Assembly (NCBI GenBank): GCA_963709425.1
Contig: CAVPWG010000006.1
Coordinates: 137,244-201,243, forward strand
Source of the DNA: JAICJC01 sp963709425
GTDB lineage: Bacteria > Actinomycetota > Thermoleophilia > Gaiellales > JAICJC01
Length of the DNA: 64,000 nucleotides
Direction of reading: 5' to 3'
A program made the translations under genes and the position numbers. Positions 8,903 to 17,306 of this stretch are shown in pieces. Position 1 is the stretch's first letter. Every line of letters starts with the position of its first letter. The notes under the pieces were generated by a model. That model was given only the letters and a program-made list of their open reading frames with translations. It had not been told where the DNA came from and searched no databases.

Positions 8903-9010
8903 GTGAGCGAGACTGCGCCAGACGATCGCCTCGATGTGCTGCTCGACGCCGGGTTGCGATCGTGCGCGGACTCGAGGTGCCGCGCCGAACTGTTCATCCG
9001 CCATGAGTTT
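8903..9010 (+). pseudogene. possible N-terminal remnant of a GAF-type sensor kinase
   Basis: A GTG at 8903 opens a frame beginning SETAPDDRLDVLLDAGLR. The pattern RLDxLLxAGLxL resembles the start of DevS/DosS-like GAF histidine kinases, which continue with a helix leading into the first GAF domain. Here similarity fades after about 20 residues; a neighbouring frame (IVRGLEVPRRTV) may continue it for a few more. No GAF or kinase motif follows, and the open frame runs on to 9124 without recognisable content. If real it is a stump of a sensor divergent from the usp genes. Confidence 0.25.
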
Positions 9011-9093
9011 CGCGCATCCGCTGGTAGTTCGGCTGCCTGCGAGTGCCATGCGCGCACCCCAACTGACGTGACGTCTGGATGGCGGACAGACGC

Positions 9094-9657
9094 CTATGAC
9101 CGCCCGGCCCGGGTTGGGCGGTGAGCGAGCCGCCACCATCCGTCTGAGGCCCGGCCTGTGGTGGCATCCGGGTCGAGCAGGTAATCCGATCGAGTCAATC
9201 CCGGCACTAGATGGGATCGCGCAGTTCCCCGGTTCGAGAACGGCGCGAGCAACCCGACCATTCGAGCCGCATAGTTGGCCGCGTCCCTCGCTCCGTCCCA
9301 CTGGTACACGCCTCGGTAGATCCGCGTGTCCTCGTCCGCCAGCCACAGCTTCGAACGAAAGCCGCGGAACCCGGCGAACAGTGGTGTATGGATCAGGCAC
9401 TCGCGGCGAAACCCGGCATGCAGCGTCCCGAGGTCGTCAAGGAACGCGAGCCGAAATCCGATCACCAGTAGCACCGGATCGGCCGTCGTGGCACCGACGA
9501 CGAGAGTCTCCCGGAACACCCGCGACGTCGTTCCGTCCCTGAAACCGAGCATTGCGCCGACGTGGTCCGCCGGCCGGGTCAGCCGGTGATGGGCTGACAT
9601 GCGCATCCACTCGCGCGCGGACACGCCGTAGTCAGTGATCGCGGCGAGGGGGCTCAC
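9094..9657 (-). CDS. conserved-looking hypothetical protein, 187 residues
   Basis: Soluble protein of unknown function lying 10 bp after the acetate kinase stop, so it is the third gene of the xfp-ackA unit. It begins VSPLAAITDYGVS from GTG 9657 (an internal ATG at 9579 is another possible start). A distinctive stretch KLWLADEDTRIYRGVYQWDG precedes a helix (AANYAARMVGLLAPFS). The Trp-rich beta-strand/helix pattern could fit a dimeric alpha-beta barrel or heme-binding-like fold, but I do not recognise the family. Position suggests a role linked to acetyl-phosphate metabolism or the accompanying stress response. Confidence 0.6.
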   Translation of the reverse strand: MSPLAAITDYGVSAREWMRMSAHHRLTRPADHVGAMLGFRDGTTSRVFRETLVVGATTADPVLLVIGFRLAFLDDLGTLHAGFRRECLIHTPLFAGFRGFRSKLWLADEDTRIYRGVYQWDGARDAANYAARMVGLLAPFSNRGTARSHLVPGLTRSDYLLDPDATTGRASDGWWRLAHRPTRAGRS

Positions 9658-9667
9658 CCGGGACCCT

Positions 9668-10795
9668 TCATTCGGCACGATTCGCTTCTGGGCTCGCCGG
9701 CCCGCTGCCGAGCGCGCGGCGCACGCCTCGCGCGATCTCGATGTCCTCCCGCGCCCGGATCGCGAAGACCCGCACCCGCGCGTCCGCCGAGCCGATCTCG
9801 GAGTCGAGCTTCGCAGCGGCGTTCCGGTCTGGTGCGACCGTGACGCCCAGAAACCCGAGGCCATCGGCGGCACGCGCGCGGATGCTGGCGGCGTTCTCGC
9901 CCACGCCACCGGTGAAGACCAGCGCGTCGAGGCCACCCATGGCCGACGCCATCGCCGCGATGCCGGCGCGGAGGCGGTGCAGGTATACGGCGACCCCGAG
10001 CTCGGCGCGCGCGTCCCCGGCTTGCTCGGCTGCGAGCACGGCCTCCATCCCGGCGTTCCCGGCCAGACCGAGCAGCCCGGAGCGGTGCTCGAGCACGTCT
10101 TCGAGCTCAGCGGACGGCACGCCGGCGTGACCGGTGAGCCAGAGCATCAGCCCGGGATCGACCGAGCCGGACCGGGTCGCCATCACCAATCCTTCGAGTG
10201 GCGTGAAGCCCATCGTGGTGTCGACCGACCGCCCCCCGGCGACAGCCGCCAGGGAGGCGCCAGCGCCCAGATGGCAAGTGACGATCCGCATGGCCTCGAC
10301 GGCCCGCCCGCTGAGCTCCGCCGCACGGGTCGAGGCGTAGGCGTGGGAGAGCCCGTGGAAGCCGAACCGGCGGAGGTTCCACCGCGAGCGCCACTCGAGC
10401 GGGAGGGCGTAGGTGGCTGCGGCGTCGGGGATGGACGCGTGAAACGCGGTGTCGAAGCAACCCACCTGTGGGATGCCGGGCAGGAGCCGGCCGACCAGCT
10501 CGAGCGCACGAAGCGCGGCGGGCTGATGGAGCGGCGCGAGGTCGGCCAAGGCGTACAACTGCCGCAGCACCGCCGCGTCGATCTCGACCGGATCGACTAG
10601 CTCGCTGCCGCCGTGGACGATGCGGTGGCCGACGGCATCGAAACTGCCGCCCCGGTCGAGCTCCGCGCGGAGCGCCGCCTCGTCCACGTGCTCGGGCTGG
10701 AGCGGAACGTCGGCCGCATTGTGCAGGTGGTCGTGCTCGTCGAGGAGCGAGAGCTTGAGGCTGCTCGAGCCGGCGTTGACGACCAGGACGCGCAC
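9668..10795 (-). CDS. ackA: acetate kinase
   Basis: 375-residue acetate kinase, converting acetyl phosphate and ADP to acetate and ATP. All family motifs are visible: VNAGSSSLKLSLL at the N-terminus, HRIVHGG, DTAFHASIPD, FHGLSHAYAS, CHLGAGASLAAV with TTMGFTPLEGLVMATRSG, and FTGGVGENAASIRA near the C-terminus. The GTG start (10793-10795) abuts the phosphoketolase stop with no gap, so both are made from one message and ackA consumes the acetyl phosphate made by phosphoketolase. At 375 residues it is slightly shorter than the 400-residue E. coli enzyme. Confidence 0.97.
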   Translation of the reverse strand: MRVLVVNAGSSSLKLSLLDEHDHLHNAADVPLQPEHVDEAALRAELDRGGSFDAVGHRIVHGGSELVDPVEIDAAVLRQLYALADLAPLHQPAALRALELVGRLLPGIPQVGCFDTAFHASIPDAAATYALPLEWRSRWNLRRFGFHGLSHAYASTRAAELSGRAVEAMRIVTCHLGAGASLAAVAGGRSVDTTMGFTPLEGLVMATRSGSVDPGLMLWLTGHAGVPSAELEDVLEHRSGLLGLAGNAGMEAVLAAEQAGDARAELGVAVYLHRLRAGIAAMASAMGGLDALVFTGGVGENAASIRARAADGLGFLGVTVAPDRNAAAKLDSEIGSADARVRVFAIRAREDIEIARGVRRALGSGPASPEANRAE

Positions 10796-13195
10796 TCAGC
10801 CCCCCATGGGATGCGGCCACGTCCAGTCCCGCACCTCAGGCGAATCGAGGCCCTCGATTCGCGTGTGCGCCCGGCAACGAAGGCGCTCGTCCGTCAGGCG
10901 CTGGCGCAGCTCCGCGGCGTGTGCCCCCAGCCCCGGCACGCGGTCGATCGCGTCCATCACGAGGTGGAACCGGTCGAGGTCGTTCAGCATGACCATGTCG
11001 AACGGCGTGGTGGTCGTGCCCTCCTCCTTGTAGCCGCGGACGTGGAAGTTGCGGTGGTTGGTGCGTCGGTACGTGAGCCGATGGATCAGCCAGGGATAGC
11101 CGTGGTAGGCGAAGACCACCGGCCGATCGGCTGTGAACAGGGTGTCGAAGTCGCGGTCGGAGAGGCCGTGCGGGTGCTCGCTGTCGGGCTCGAGCCGCAT
11201 CAGGTCGACGACGTTGATGACGCGAACCCGCAGGTCGGGCAGCTCGCGGCGGAGGATGTCGACGGCGGCCAGCGTCTCCAGGGTGGGCACCTCGCCGCAG
11301 CAGGCCATCACCACGTCCGGGTCTCCCTCATCGTTTGAGGCCCACTCCCAGATGCCGAGCCCGCGCGTGCAGTGCATTATGGCGTCGTCGATCGAGAGGT
11401 AGTTGAGCGCGGGCTGCTTGCCGGCGACGATCACGTTCACGTAGTGACGTGACTCCAGGCAGTGGGCTGCCACAGACAGCAGGCAGTTGGCGTCCGGCGG
11501 CAGGTAGACGCGGATGATCTCCGCCTTCTTGTTCACGACGTGGTCCATGAAGCCGGGGTCCTGATGTGAGAAGCCGTTGTGGTCCTGCCGCCAGACATGA
11601 GAGCTGAGCAGGTAGTTGAGTGAGGCGACCGGGCGCCGCCAGGGGATGCCGCGCGTTACCTTCAGCCACTTGGCGTGCTGGTTGAACATCGAGTCGACGA
11701 CATGGATGAACGCCTCGTAGCTGGTGAAGAGGCCATGCCGGCCCGTCAGCAGATAGCCCTCGAGCCAGCCCTGGCACTGATGCTCGGAGAGCACTTCCAT
11801 CACCCGGCCGGTGGTCGCGAGGTGGTCGTCGCTCTCGAGCCGTGACGCGTCCCAGGCGCGGTCGGTGGCTTCGAACACCGCCGACAGCCGGTTGGAGGCG
11901 GTCTCGTCCGGTCCGAAGAGGCGGAACCGATCCGGGTTGCGCACAATCACGTCACGCAGGTAGGAGCCGAGTACCCGCGTCGCCTCGCTCAGCGTCGTGG
12001 CCGGTGACGGCACGTCGACCGCGTAGGAGCGGAAGTCGGGGAGGTCGAGCTCCTCAAGCAACAGTCCACCGTTGGCGTGAGGGTTGGCGCTCATCCGCCG
12101 ACGCCCGCGCGGAGGGAGGGCGGACAGCTCCGGCGCGAGCGCCCCGACCTCGTCGAACAGCTCATGAGGCCGGTAGCTGCGAAGCCACTCCTCGAGCTGC
12201 GCCAGGTGACGCGGGTTCGTCCGCACCTCGGCGAGCGGCACCTGGTGCGACCGCCAGGTTCCCTCCGCGGGCAGTCCGTCCACCATCTTCGGGCCGGTCC
12301 AGCCCTTGGGCGTACGTAGTACGATCATCGGCCAGCGCGGACGCTCGGTTAGTCCCTCGACGCGGGCGGCGTGCTGGAGCGATGCGATCTCGCCGGCAAC
12401 CGTCTCGAGGACGCTCGCCATCCGCTCATGCATCGGCCCCGGCTCGTCGCCGTCCACCCAGTGCACCGTGTGGCCGTACCCCTCCAAGAGCGACGTCAGC
12501 TCGCGGTCGCCGATGCGGGCCAGCACGGCTGGGTTGGCGATCTTATAGCCGTTCAGATGCAGGATCGGGAGCACGGCTCCGTCGCCGACGGGGTCGAGAA
12601 ACTTGTTGGAGTGCCAGCCGGTGGCGAGCGGGCCGGTCTCCGCCTCGCCGTCGCCGACGATGCAGCAGACGACGAGGTCGGGGTTGTCGAAGGCGGCCCC
12701 GTAGGCGTGCGAGAGCGAGTAGCCGAGCTCGCCGCCCTCGTGGATCGATCCGGGGGTCTCGGGGGCCACGTGCGACGGGATGCCGCCGGGGAACGAGAAC
12801 TGCCGGAACAGCTGACGCAGGCCTGCCTCGTCGCGGCCGATGTGGGGATAGACCTGGCTGTAGGTCCCCTCCAGGTAGGCGTTCGCGACAGCCGCAGGGC
12901 CGCCGTGGCCAGGCCCAATCACGTAGATCATGTCCAGATCGCGGCTGCGGATCAGCCGATTCAGGTGCGCGTAGATGAAGTTCAACCCGGGCGTGGTTCC
13001 CCAGTGACCGATCAGGCGCGGCTTCACCTGGTTTGGCTGCAAGGGCTCTCGCAGGAGCGGGTTGTCGAGCAGGTAGATCTGGCCGACAGACACGTAGTTG
13101 GCGGCCCGCCAGTAGGCGTCGATTAGGCCGAGCTCGTCGCGGCTCGCAGCCGTCCCGCCCCGCTCGGGCGCATCCTGTGCTGATCGCTGGCTCAT
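10796..13195 (-). CDS. xfp: xylulose-5-phosphate/fructose-6-phosphate phosphoketolase
   Basis: 799-residue thiamine-diphosphate enzyme that splits xylulose-5-phosphate or fructose-6-phosphate with phosphate into acetyl phosphate and a shorter sugar phosphate. Visible signatures are the N-terminal GHWGTTPGLNFIYAHLNRLI, the ThDP/Mg motif DGEAETGPLATGWHSNKFL followed by LNGYKIANPAVLAR, and LSSHVWRQDHNGFSHQDPGF. Length is normal for the family. ATG 13195 fits the family N-terminus; upstream in-frame codons lack homology. With ackA it forms a two-step route yielding ATP from sugar phosphate without glycolysis. The adjoining usp block suggests use under energy or oxygen limitation. Confidence 0.97.
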   Translation of the reverse strand: MSQRSAQDAPERGGTAASRDELGLIDAYWRAANYVSVGQIYLLDNPLLREPLQPNQVKPRLIGHWGTTPGLNFIYAHLNRLIRSRDLDMIYVIGPGHGGPAAVANAYLEGTYSQVYPHIGRDEAGLRQLFRQFSFPGGIPSHVAPETPGSIHEGGELGYSLSHAYGAAFDNPDLVVCCIVGDGEAETGPLATGWHSNKFLDPVGDGAVLPILHLNGYKIANPAVLARIGDRELTSLLEGYGHTVHWVDGDEPGPMHERMASVLETVAGEIASLQHAARVEGLTERPRWPMIVLRTPKGWTGPKMVDGLPAEGTWRSHQVPLAEVRTNPRHLAQLEEWLRSYRPHELFDEVGALAPELSALPPRGRRRMSANPHANGGLLLEELDLPDFRSYAVDVPSPATTLSEATRVLGSYLRDVIVRNPDRFRLFGPDETASNRLSAVFEATDRAWDASRLESDDHLATTGRVMEVLSEHQCQGWLEGYLLTGRHGLFTSYEAFIHVVDSMFNQHAKWLKVTRGIPWRRPVASLNYLLSSHVWRQDHNGFSHQDPGFMDHVVNKKAEIIRVYLPPDANCLLSVAAHCLESRHYVNVIVAGKQPALNYLSIDDAIMHCTRGLGIWEWASNDEGDPDVVMACCGEVPTLETLAAVDILRRELPDLRVRVINVVDLMRLEPDSEHPHGLSDRDFDTLFTADRPVVFAYHGYPWLIHRLTYRRTNHRNFHVRGYKEEGTTTTPFDMVMLNDLDRFHLVMDAIDRVPGLGAHAAELRQRLTDERLRCRAHTRIEGLDSPEVRDWTWPHPMGG

Positions 13196-13814
13196 CGCAT
13201 CACGTTCTCGGTCTCCCGCCCGCCGCTGTGCGGATCTTCGCGCAGCACAGTCCAGGGTCGCGTCGATCGACACCTTGCCCTCACCGGGTCGGTGGTGCTC
13301 ATCGGCGTTGTCGCGGGCTCTGCACCGCCGGGGGATCATCGCGCACGGGCTCACCGCTGGCATCTGCGATCTCGCCGACCATCAGTGCGGGGCGACAAAG
13401 ACCGGCGGGAGAAACCGCGAGGACGGTTCGGTGGAACTCCCGGTGCCGGTTCGCTGCCGAGTGTCCTTCCCCAAAAGGGTCGATGGGACCCAAAGTCCAG
13501 GCGGATCCGCGTTTGCGCAGACCCGGGCAGGCAACCGCCATCGGCCAGCTCAAGGATGTGCTGCACGGCGAAGCAGCACGATCGTGAGCCTCGACACCGG
13601 TTGGCCTGGAGTACGCCCCGCGAACAGTCGCGCGACCCACAGCGGCGCTTAGTAGCGGTCTGCCAACCCGTCTCGGGCCGGCCTGGCAGGCGAAGGCCTT
13701 TAGCGCGTGGACGCGATCCTGCGGGCGAATCCGTGGTTTCGACGGATAAGGTCTGCGGTATCCGCTGATGCGGGAGGGTTGGCGGCCTGGCGAGGATCGG
13801 GTGTCCGACTCCCG
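13196..13814. other. long intergenic region between xfp and the DUF4389 gene
   Basis: About 620 bp without a convincing gene, separating two divergent genes. It holds a dyad CTGTGC-N13-GCACAG at 13226-13250, close to the xfp start, and GGAC-N5-GTCC at 13486-13498. Open frames here have no recognisable protein features. A long regulatory leader for xfp is plausible. Confidence 0.4.
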
Positions 13815-15230
13815 ATGGAGGTGGTGACCGTGTCGGCTGAAGTGTCGTATCCGCTCGAGGTGGAGGGTAGGCTCGATCCGCGGCTCAGCCGTTGGCTGTG
13901 GCTCGTCAAGTGGCTGCTCGCTATCCCGCACTTCGTCGTGTTGGCGTTCCTGTGGATCGCGTTCTTCGTGCTCACCTTCGTGGCGCTGGTCGCGATCGTC
14001 TTCACCGGCCGCTACCCCCGGTCGCTGTTTGAGTTCAACGTGGGTGTGCTCCGCTGGAGCTGGCGCGTTGGCTTCTACACGTTCGCTGCGCTCGGCACTG
14101 ACCGGTATCCGCCGTTCACGCTCGGACCGGCGCTTGATTACCCGGCCAGGCTGGACGTGGTGTACCCGGTGCAGCTGTCTCGCGGGCTGGCGCTGGTCAA
14201 GTGGTGGCTGCTCGCTATACCCCAGTACGTGATCGTCGCCTTCCTCCTGGGCGGAGGTGCGCGGTGGAGGTGGGTCACATCGGGTGTCGGTCTGATCGAC
14301 GTGCTCGTTCTTTTCGGCGGCATCGCCCTGCTGTTCACGGGTCGCTATCCCCAGGGCATCTTCGACCTGGTGGTCGGACTCGATCGATGGGCGTTGCGCG
14401 TCGCCGCGTACGCCGGGCTGATGACCGACCGCTACCCGCCATTCCGACTCGACATGGGCGGCACCGAGCCCGCGGCCCAGCGCGCGGCGCCCGAGGCCGC
14501 GCCGTCAGGGGCGGCCCCGGTGGCCGGCGCGCGCCGCTGGACATTCGGCAGGGTGGTGCTGGTGGTGCTGGGCAGCCTGGCGGCGCTGCTGGCTCTCGGC
14601 CTCGCCACCAGCGGCGCTGCCGCCCTCGTCGTCGACCACACCCAGCGCGACGGCGACGGCTATCTCATGAGCCCGAGCAAGCATCTGTCGACCGGCAGCT
14701 ACGCCCTCGTATCCCAGCCCACGACTCTGGGCAGCGACGTGACAGGACGCGACTTCCTCGGCACCGTGCGCGTCCGTACCGAGAGCGACAGGCGAGTGTT
14801 CGTCGGCATCGCCCGGTCGGCCGCCGCGGCCGCCTACCTGGACGGCATGCGCCGCGCGGAGGTCAGCGAGATCGGGCCCTGGCACGTCGGCTACGACCTG
14901 CAAACCGGTGGCCCGCCACCCACACCGCCCGCTTCGCAGACCTTCTGGTCCGCGTCCGCCACCGGGACGGGAAACCAGGTGCTGGACTGGAAGCCCACGG
15001 GCGGCACTTGGAGGGTTGTAGTGATGAACGCCGACGGCTCACCCCGCGTAGCCGTCGATGCCAGCATCGGCGCCAAGCTCGACGACTGGTTCTGGGTCGG
15101 CGTCGGCTTGCTCATCGCCGGACTCCTGTTCGCCCTCGCTGCCGCCGGCCTGATCCACCTCGGAGTCAGGCGCACCCAGGCACCAGCCCAGCCGGAACTC
15201 GTTAATGACGGCCACGGCGACACCAGGTAG
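13815..15230 (+). CDS. DUF4389 membrane protein with two repeats
   Basis: About 471-residue membrane protein. Two copies of the DUF4389 pattern are obvious. The first has PRLSRWLWLVKWLLAIPH, then a hydrophobic stretch, then FTGRYPRSLFEFNVGVLRW and TDRYPPFTL. The second has LSRGLALVKWWLLAIPQY, FTGRYPQGIFDLVVGLDRW and TDRYPPFRL. A third membrane segment near 300, an extracytoplasmic region of about 130 residues and a final C-terminal membrane helix follow. Function is unknown. ATG 13815 gives the start nearest to the first repeat. An in-frame ATG at 13707 would add 36 residues lacking the family pattern. Confidence 0.88.
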   Translation: MEVVTVSAEVSYPLEVEGRLDPRLSRWLWLVKWLLAIPHFVVLAFLWIAFFVLTFVALVAIVFTGRYPRSLFEFNVGVLRWSWRVGFYTFAALGTDRYPPFTLGPALDYPARLDVVYPVQLSRGLALVKWWLLAIPQYVIVAFLLGGGARWRWVTSGVGLIDVLVLFGGIALLFTGRYPQGIFDLVVGLDRWALRVAAYAGLMTDRYPPFRLDMGGTEPAAQRAAPEAAPSGAAPVAGARRWTFGRVVLVVLGSLAALLALGLATSGAAALVVDHTQRDGDGYLMSPSKHLSTGSYALVSQPTTLGSDVTGRDFLGTVRVRTESDRRVFVGIARSAAAAAYLDGMRRAEVSEIGPWHVGYDLQTGGPPPTPPASQTFWSASATGTGNQVLDWKPTGGTWRVVVMNADGSPRVAVDASIGAKLDDWFWVGVGLLIAGLLFALAAAGLIHLGVRRTQAPAQPELVNDGHGDTR

Positions 15231-15308
15231 AGGCACCGGGGACACGGTCGATCTCGTCACCAGAGCCGTTTCCAGCCAGCGCGCCGGGCCGGGACGCGAC
15301 GCGACATT

Positions 15309-15350
15309 GCGCTGAGGTGACGTCAAGGTGACCCTCGGCGCGCTGAGGTG
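15309..15350. repeat. pair of 11-bp direct repeats
   Basis: GCGCTGAGGTG occurs at 15309-15319 and 15340-15350, 31 bp apart, about three helical turns. The palindrome TGACGTCA (15318-15325) overlaps the first copy. The pair lies in the gap downstream of the DUF4389 gene and upstream of the 53-residue orphan. Could be a regulator binding array. Confidence 0.35.
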
Positions 15351-15532
15351 CCTACTTAGCGAAATTGAAGCACGGGCATCGGCGGACGGGCCGCCCCGGC
15401 CGGTGTGAAGAGGTGGTGGGCGATCGGGATTTCCGACCTGATCATGGTCGACGCGAGGCGCTGGATGCCCCCGAGAAGCGCACCGCCGTCCGCGCCCGTA
15501 CGCGGCAGCCGCTGGCCAATTGTTCGCGCTCT

Positions 15533-15584
15533 GTCAAGGTTTCTGTCACAGCCTTGACCGAGATACGGGCCATGCCGTTATTAA
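15533..15584 (+). promoter_or_regulatory. candidate promoter with inverted repeat over the -35
   Basis: TTGACC (15554-15559) and TATTAA (15579-15584) are separated by 19 bp. A perfect 7-bp inverted repeat GTCAAGG-N12-CCTTGAC (15533-15558) overlaps the -35. Transcription would start about 30 bp upstream of the 53-codon gene at 15622. Confidence 0.45.
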
Positions 15585-15621
15585 GAGCGAGGGCAACGAT
15601 TCACAAGGGGGCTGAATCACC

Positions 15622-15783
15622 ATGAACAACGCAGACATTCGGGCACTCGATCGGCTCATCGCCGACATCCAGTTCTCGTGCTGGCACGGGTCGGAGGTCG
15701 ACTGGAACGGGCGGCCTGCTCCGCTGAGCACGCGGCGCGCCATCGCGCGGCGCACGAAGGCCGTGCTGGTCGGAGCCAAGTAG
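15622..15783 (+). CDS. 53-residue orphan protein
   Basis: Short gene ATG 15622 to TAG 15783, preceded by a purine-rich ribosome binding site (AAGGGGGC) and by a plausible promoter. The product begins MNNADIRALDRLIADIQ, has a central Cys-Trp-His cluster (FSCWHGSEVDWNG) and a basic C-terminal helix (RRAIARRTKAVL). No family recognised. It is soluble with an acidic front and a basic end, a pattern that could bind nucleic acid, but that is speculation. It is convergent with the crotonase operon, 6 bp away. Confidence 0.5.
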   Translation: MNNADIRALDRLIADIQFSCWHGSEVDWNGRPAPLSTRRAIARRTKAVLVGAK

Positions 15784-15789
15784 GCGGGG

Positions 15790-16554
15790 TCAGCCGCCGC
15801 CGAAGCGCGGCGGGCGCTTCTCGCGGAACGCGGCGACACCCTCGGCGAAGTCGGCCGATCGGGCCGCGGCCGACTGCATCTGGGCCTCCAGCTCCAGTTG
15901 CTCGTCGAGGGTGGTTCGCGCGGCAAGGTCGAAGAGGCGCTTGTGCATCGCGATGGCGCGGGTCGCCATCGCGGCCAGGGTCGCCGCCTGCTCCGCCGCG
16001 CGAGCGGGCAGGTCGGCGGCCGGCACAACCTCGGACACGAGGCCCCAGGCGAGCGCCTCGTCAGCGCTCAGGCGGCGGCCGGAGAGCATCCACTCCGCCG
16101 CCCTGGCCGGCCCCAGGATCCGGGTGAGGAAGTGCGAGCCGCCGGAGTCGGGCACGAGCCCGACGTTCACGAAGGCGGGCACGAACGACGCCGAGCCGGC
16201 GGCGATGCGGATGTCGCACGCCATCGCGAGCGAGAGCCCGGCGCCGGCCGCCGCGCCGTTCACCGCGGCGAGCACAGGCTTCTCGAGCGCCCGAAGGGCG
16301 CGGATGTTCGGGTGATACGTCTCGCGCAGGAGCGACCCGACGTCGCGGCCGCCCGTGAACGAGGCCAGATCCTGCCCGACGCAGAAGCCGCGGCCCGCGC
16401 CCGTGAGCACGACGGCCCGCACGTCGTCATCGCGGGCCACCTTGAGTGCGTCGCGGAAGCCGGCGTGCATGGCGTCGTCGAACGCATTCAGCTTGTCGGG
16501 CCGGTTGAGCGTCAGGGTGAGGACGGCACCGTCGCGGGCTACTTCGACTTCCAC
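15790..16554 (-). CDS. enoyl-CoA hydratase/isomerase family protein, PaaG-like
   Basis: 254-residue crotonase-fold enzyme. The CoA/oxyanion segment is AAGAGLSLAMACDIRIAA and the second active-site segment GLVPDSGGSHFLTRILG. The two Glu residues of true enoyl-CoA hydratases are absent, while the Asp of VPDSGG is kept, which is the pattern of PaaG-type isomerases (ring-opening or double-bond shift on CoA esters). GTG 16554 lies inside the end of the preceding crotonase gene. It is the last gene of the operon that starts with the thiolase at 21025. Confidence 0.88.
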   Translation of the reverse strand: MEVEVARDGAVLTLTLNRPDKLNAFDDAMHAGFRDALKVARDDDVRAVVLTGAGRGFCVGQDLASFTGGRDVGSLLRETYHPNIRALRALEKPVLAAVNGAAAGAGLSLAMACDIRIAAGSASFVPAFVNVGLVPDSGGSHFLTRILGPARAAEWMLSGRRLSADEALAWGLVSEVVPAADLPARAAEQAATLAAMATRAIAMHKRLFDLAARTTLDEQLELEAQMQSAAARSADFAEGVAAFREKRPPRFGGG

Positions 16555-17306
16555 TCGGGCCTCCTCTTCTCGACGAACGCGCTCAGGCCCTCGCGCGCGT
16601 CCTCCGACGCGAAGGCCAGGTAGAGCGCCTTCCGCTCGAAATCGAGCCCGGAGTCGAGGCCGGTCTCGAACGCGCGGTCGACGGCCTCCCGCGCCAGCCG
16701 CTGCGCCACCGGCGCGCGAGCGCCGATCTCGGCGGCGACGCGGCGGGCCTCGTCGAGCCACGCCTCCCTTGTCACCACGCGGGCCACCAGCCCGGCCGCA
16801 AGCGCCTCGTGCGCGGTCAGGATCCGGCCCGTCAGCACCATGTCCATCGCGAGCGCCTTCCCGACCGCCCGCGCCAGACGCTGCGTCCCGCCGGCGCCGG
16901 GGATGATGCCGAGCCCCGTCTCGGGCTGCCCGAACCGGGCCGTGTCCGACGCGATGATGAGGTCGCAGGTCATCGCGAGCTCGCACCCGCCGCCCAGGCA
17001 CCAGCCCGAGACTGCCGCGACGAGGGGCGTCGAGAGCTTCCGGATCGCATCCCAGCGCGCCACGCGCGGAGCCTGGTAGAGCTCGACCGCCGTCGCGGCT
17101 GCGAGCTCCGCGATGTCGGCGCCCGCGGCGAACGCCCGCTCGTCGCCGGCGAGCACGATGCAGTGCACATCCCCGTCGGCATCCAGCTCGGCGAGCCTGG
17201 CGACGAGCTCGTCCATGAGCGCGTCGGAGAGCGCGTTTCGGGCCTCCGGCCGGTTCAGGCGAACGACCGCGATCGGGGTGTCGCGCTCGACCAGGACGAG
17301 GCTCAT
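16539..17306 (-). CDS. enoyl-CoA hydratase (both catalytic Glu present)
   Basis: 255-residue crotonase-fold hydratase. SGWCLGGGCELAMTCDL and FGQPETGLGIIPGAGGTQRL carry the two Glu residues that activate water in mitochondrial-type enoyl-CoA hydratase, so this member should hydrate 2-enoyl-CoA to 3-hydroxyacyl-CoA. ATG 17306 overlaps the end of the preceding crotonase gene by 4 bp. Middle of three consecutive crotonases in the operon. Confidence 0.92.
   Translation of the reverse strand: MSLVLVERDTPIAVVRLNRPEARNALSDALMDELVARLAELDADGDVHCIVLAGDERAFAAGADIAELAAATAVELYQAPRVARWDAIRKLSTPLVAAVSGWCLGGGCELAMTCDLIIASDTARFGQPETGLGIIPGAGGTQRLARAVGKALAMDMVLTGRILTAHEALAAGLVARVVTREAWLDEARRVAAEIGARAPVAQRLAREAVDRAFETGLDSGLDFERKALYLAFASEDAREGLSAFVEKRRPEWKSK

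Noticed and set aside
13485..13498. A DosR box upstream of xfp
   Set aside because: The half-sites are spaced one base too far apart and the site is nearly 300 bp from the gene; kept only as a dyad.
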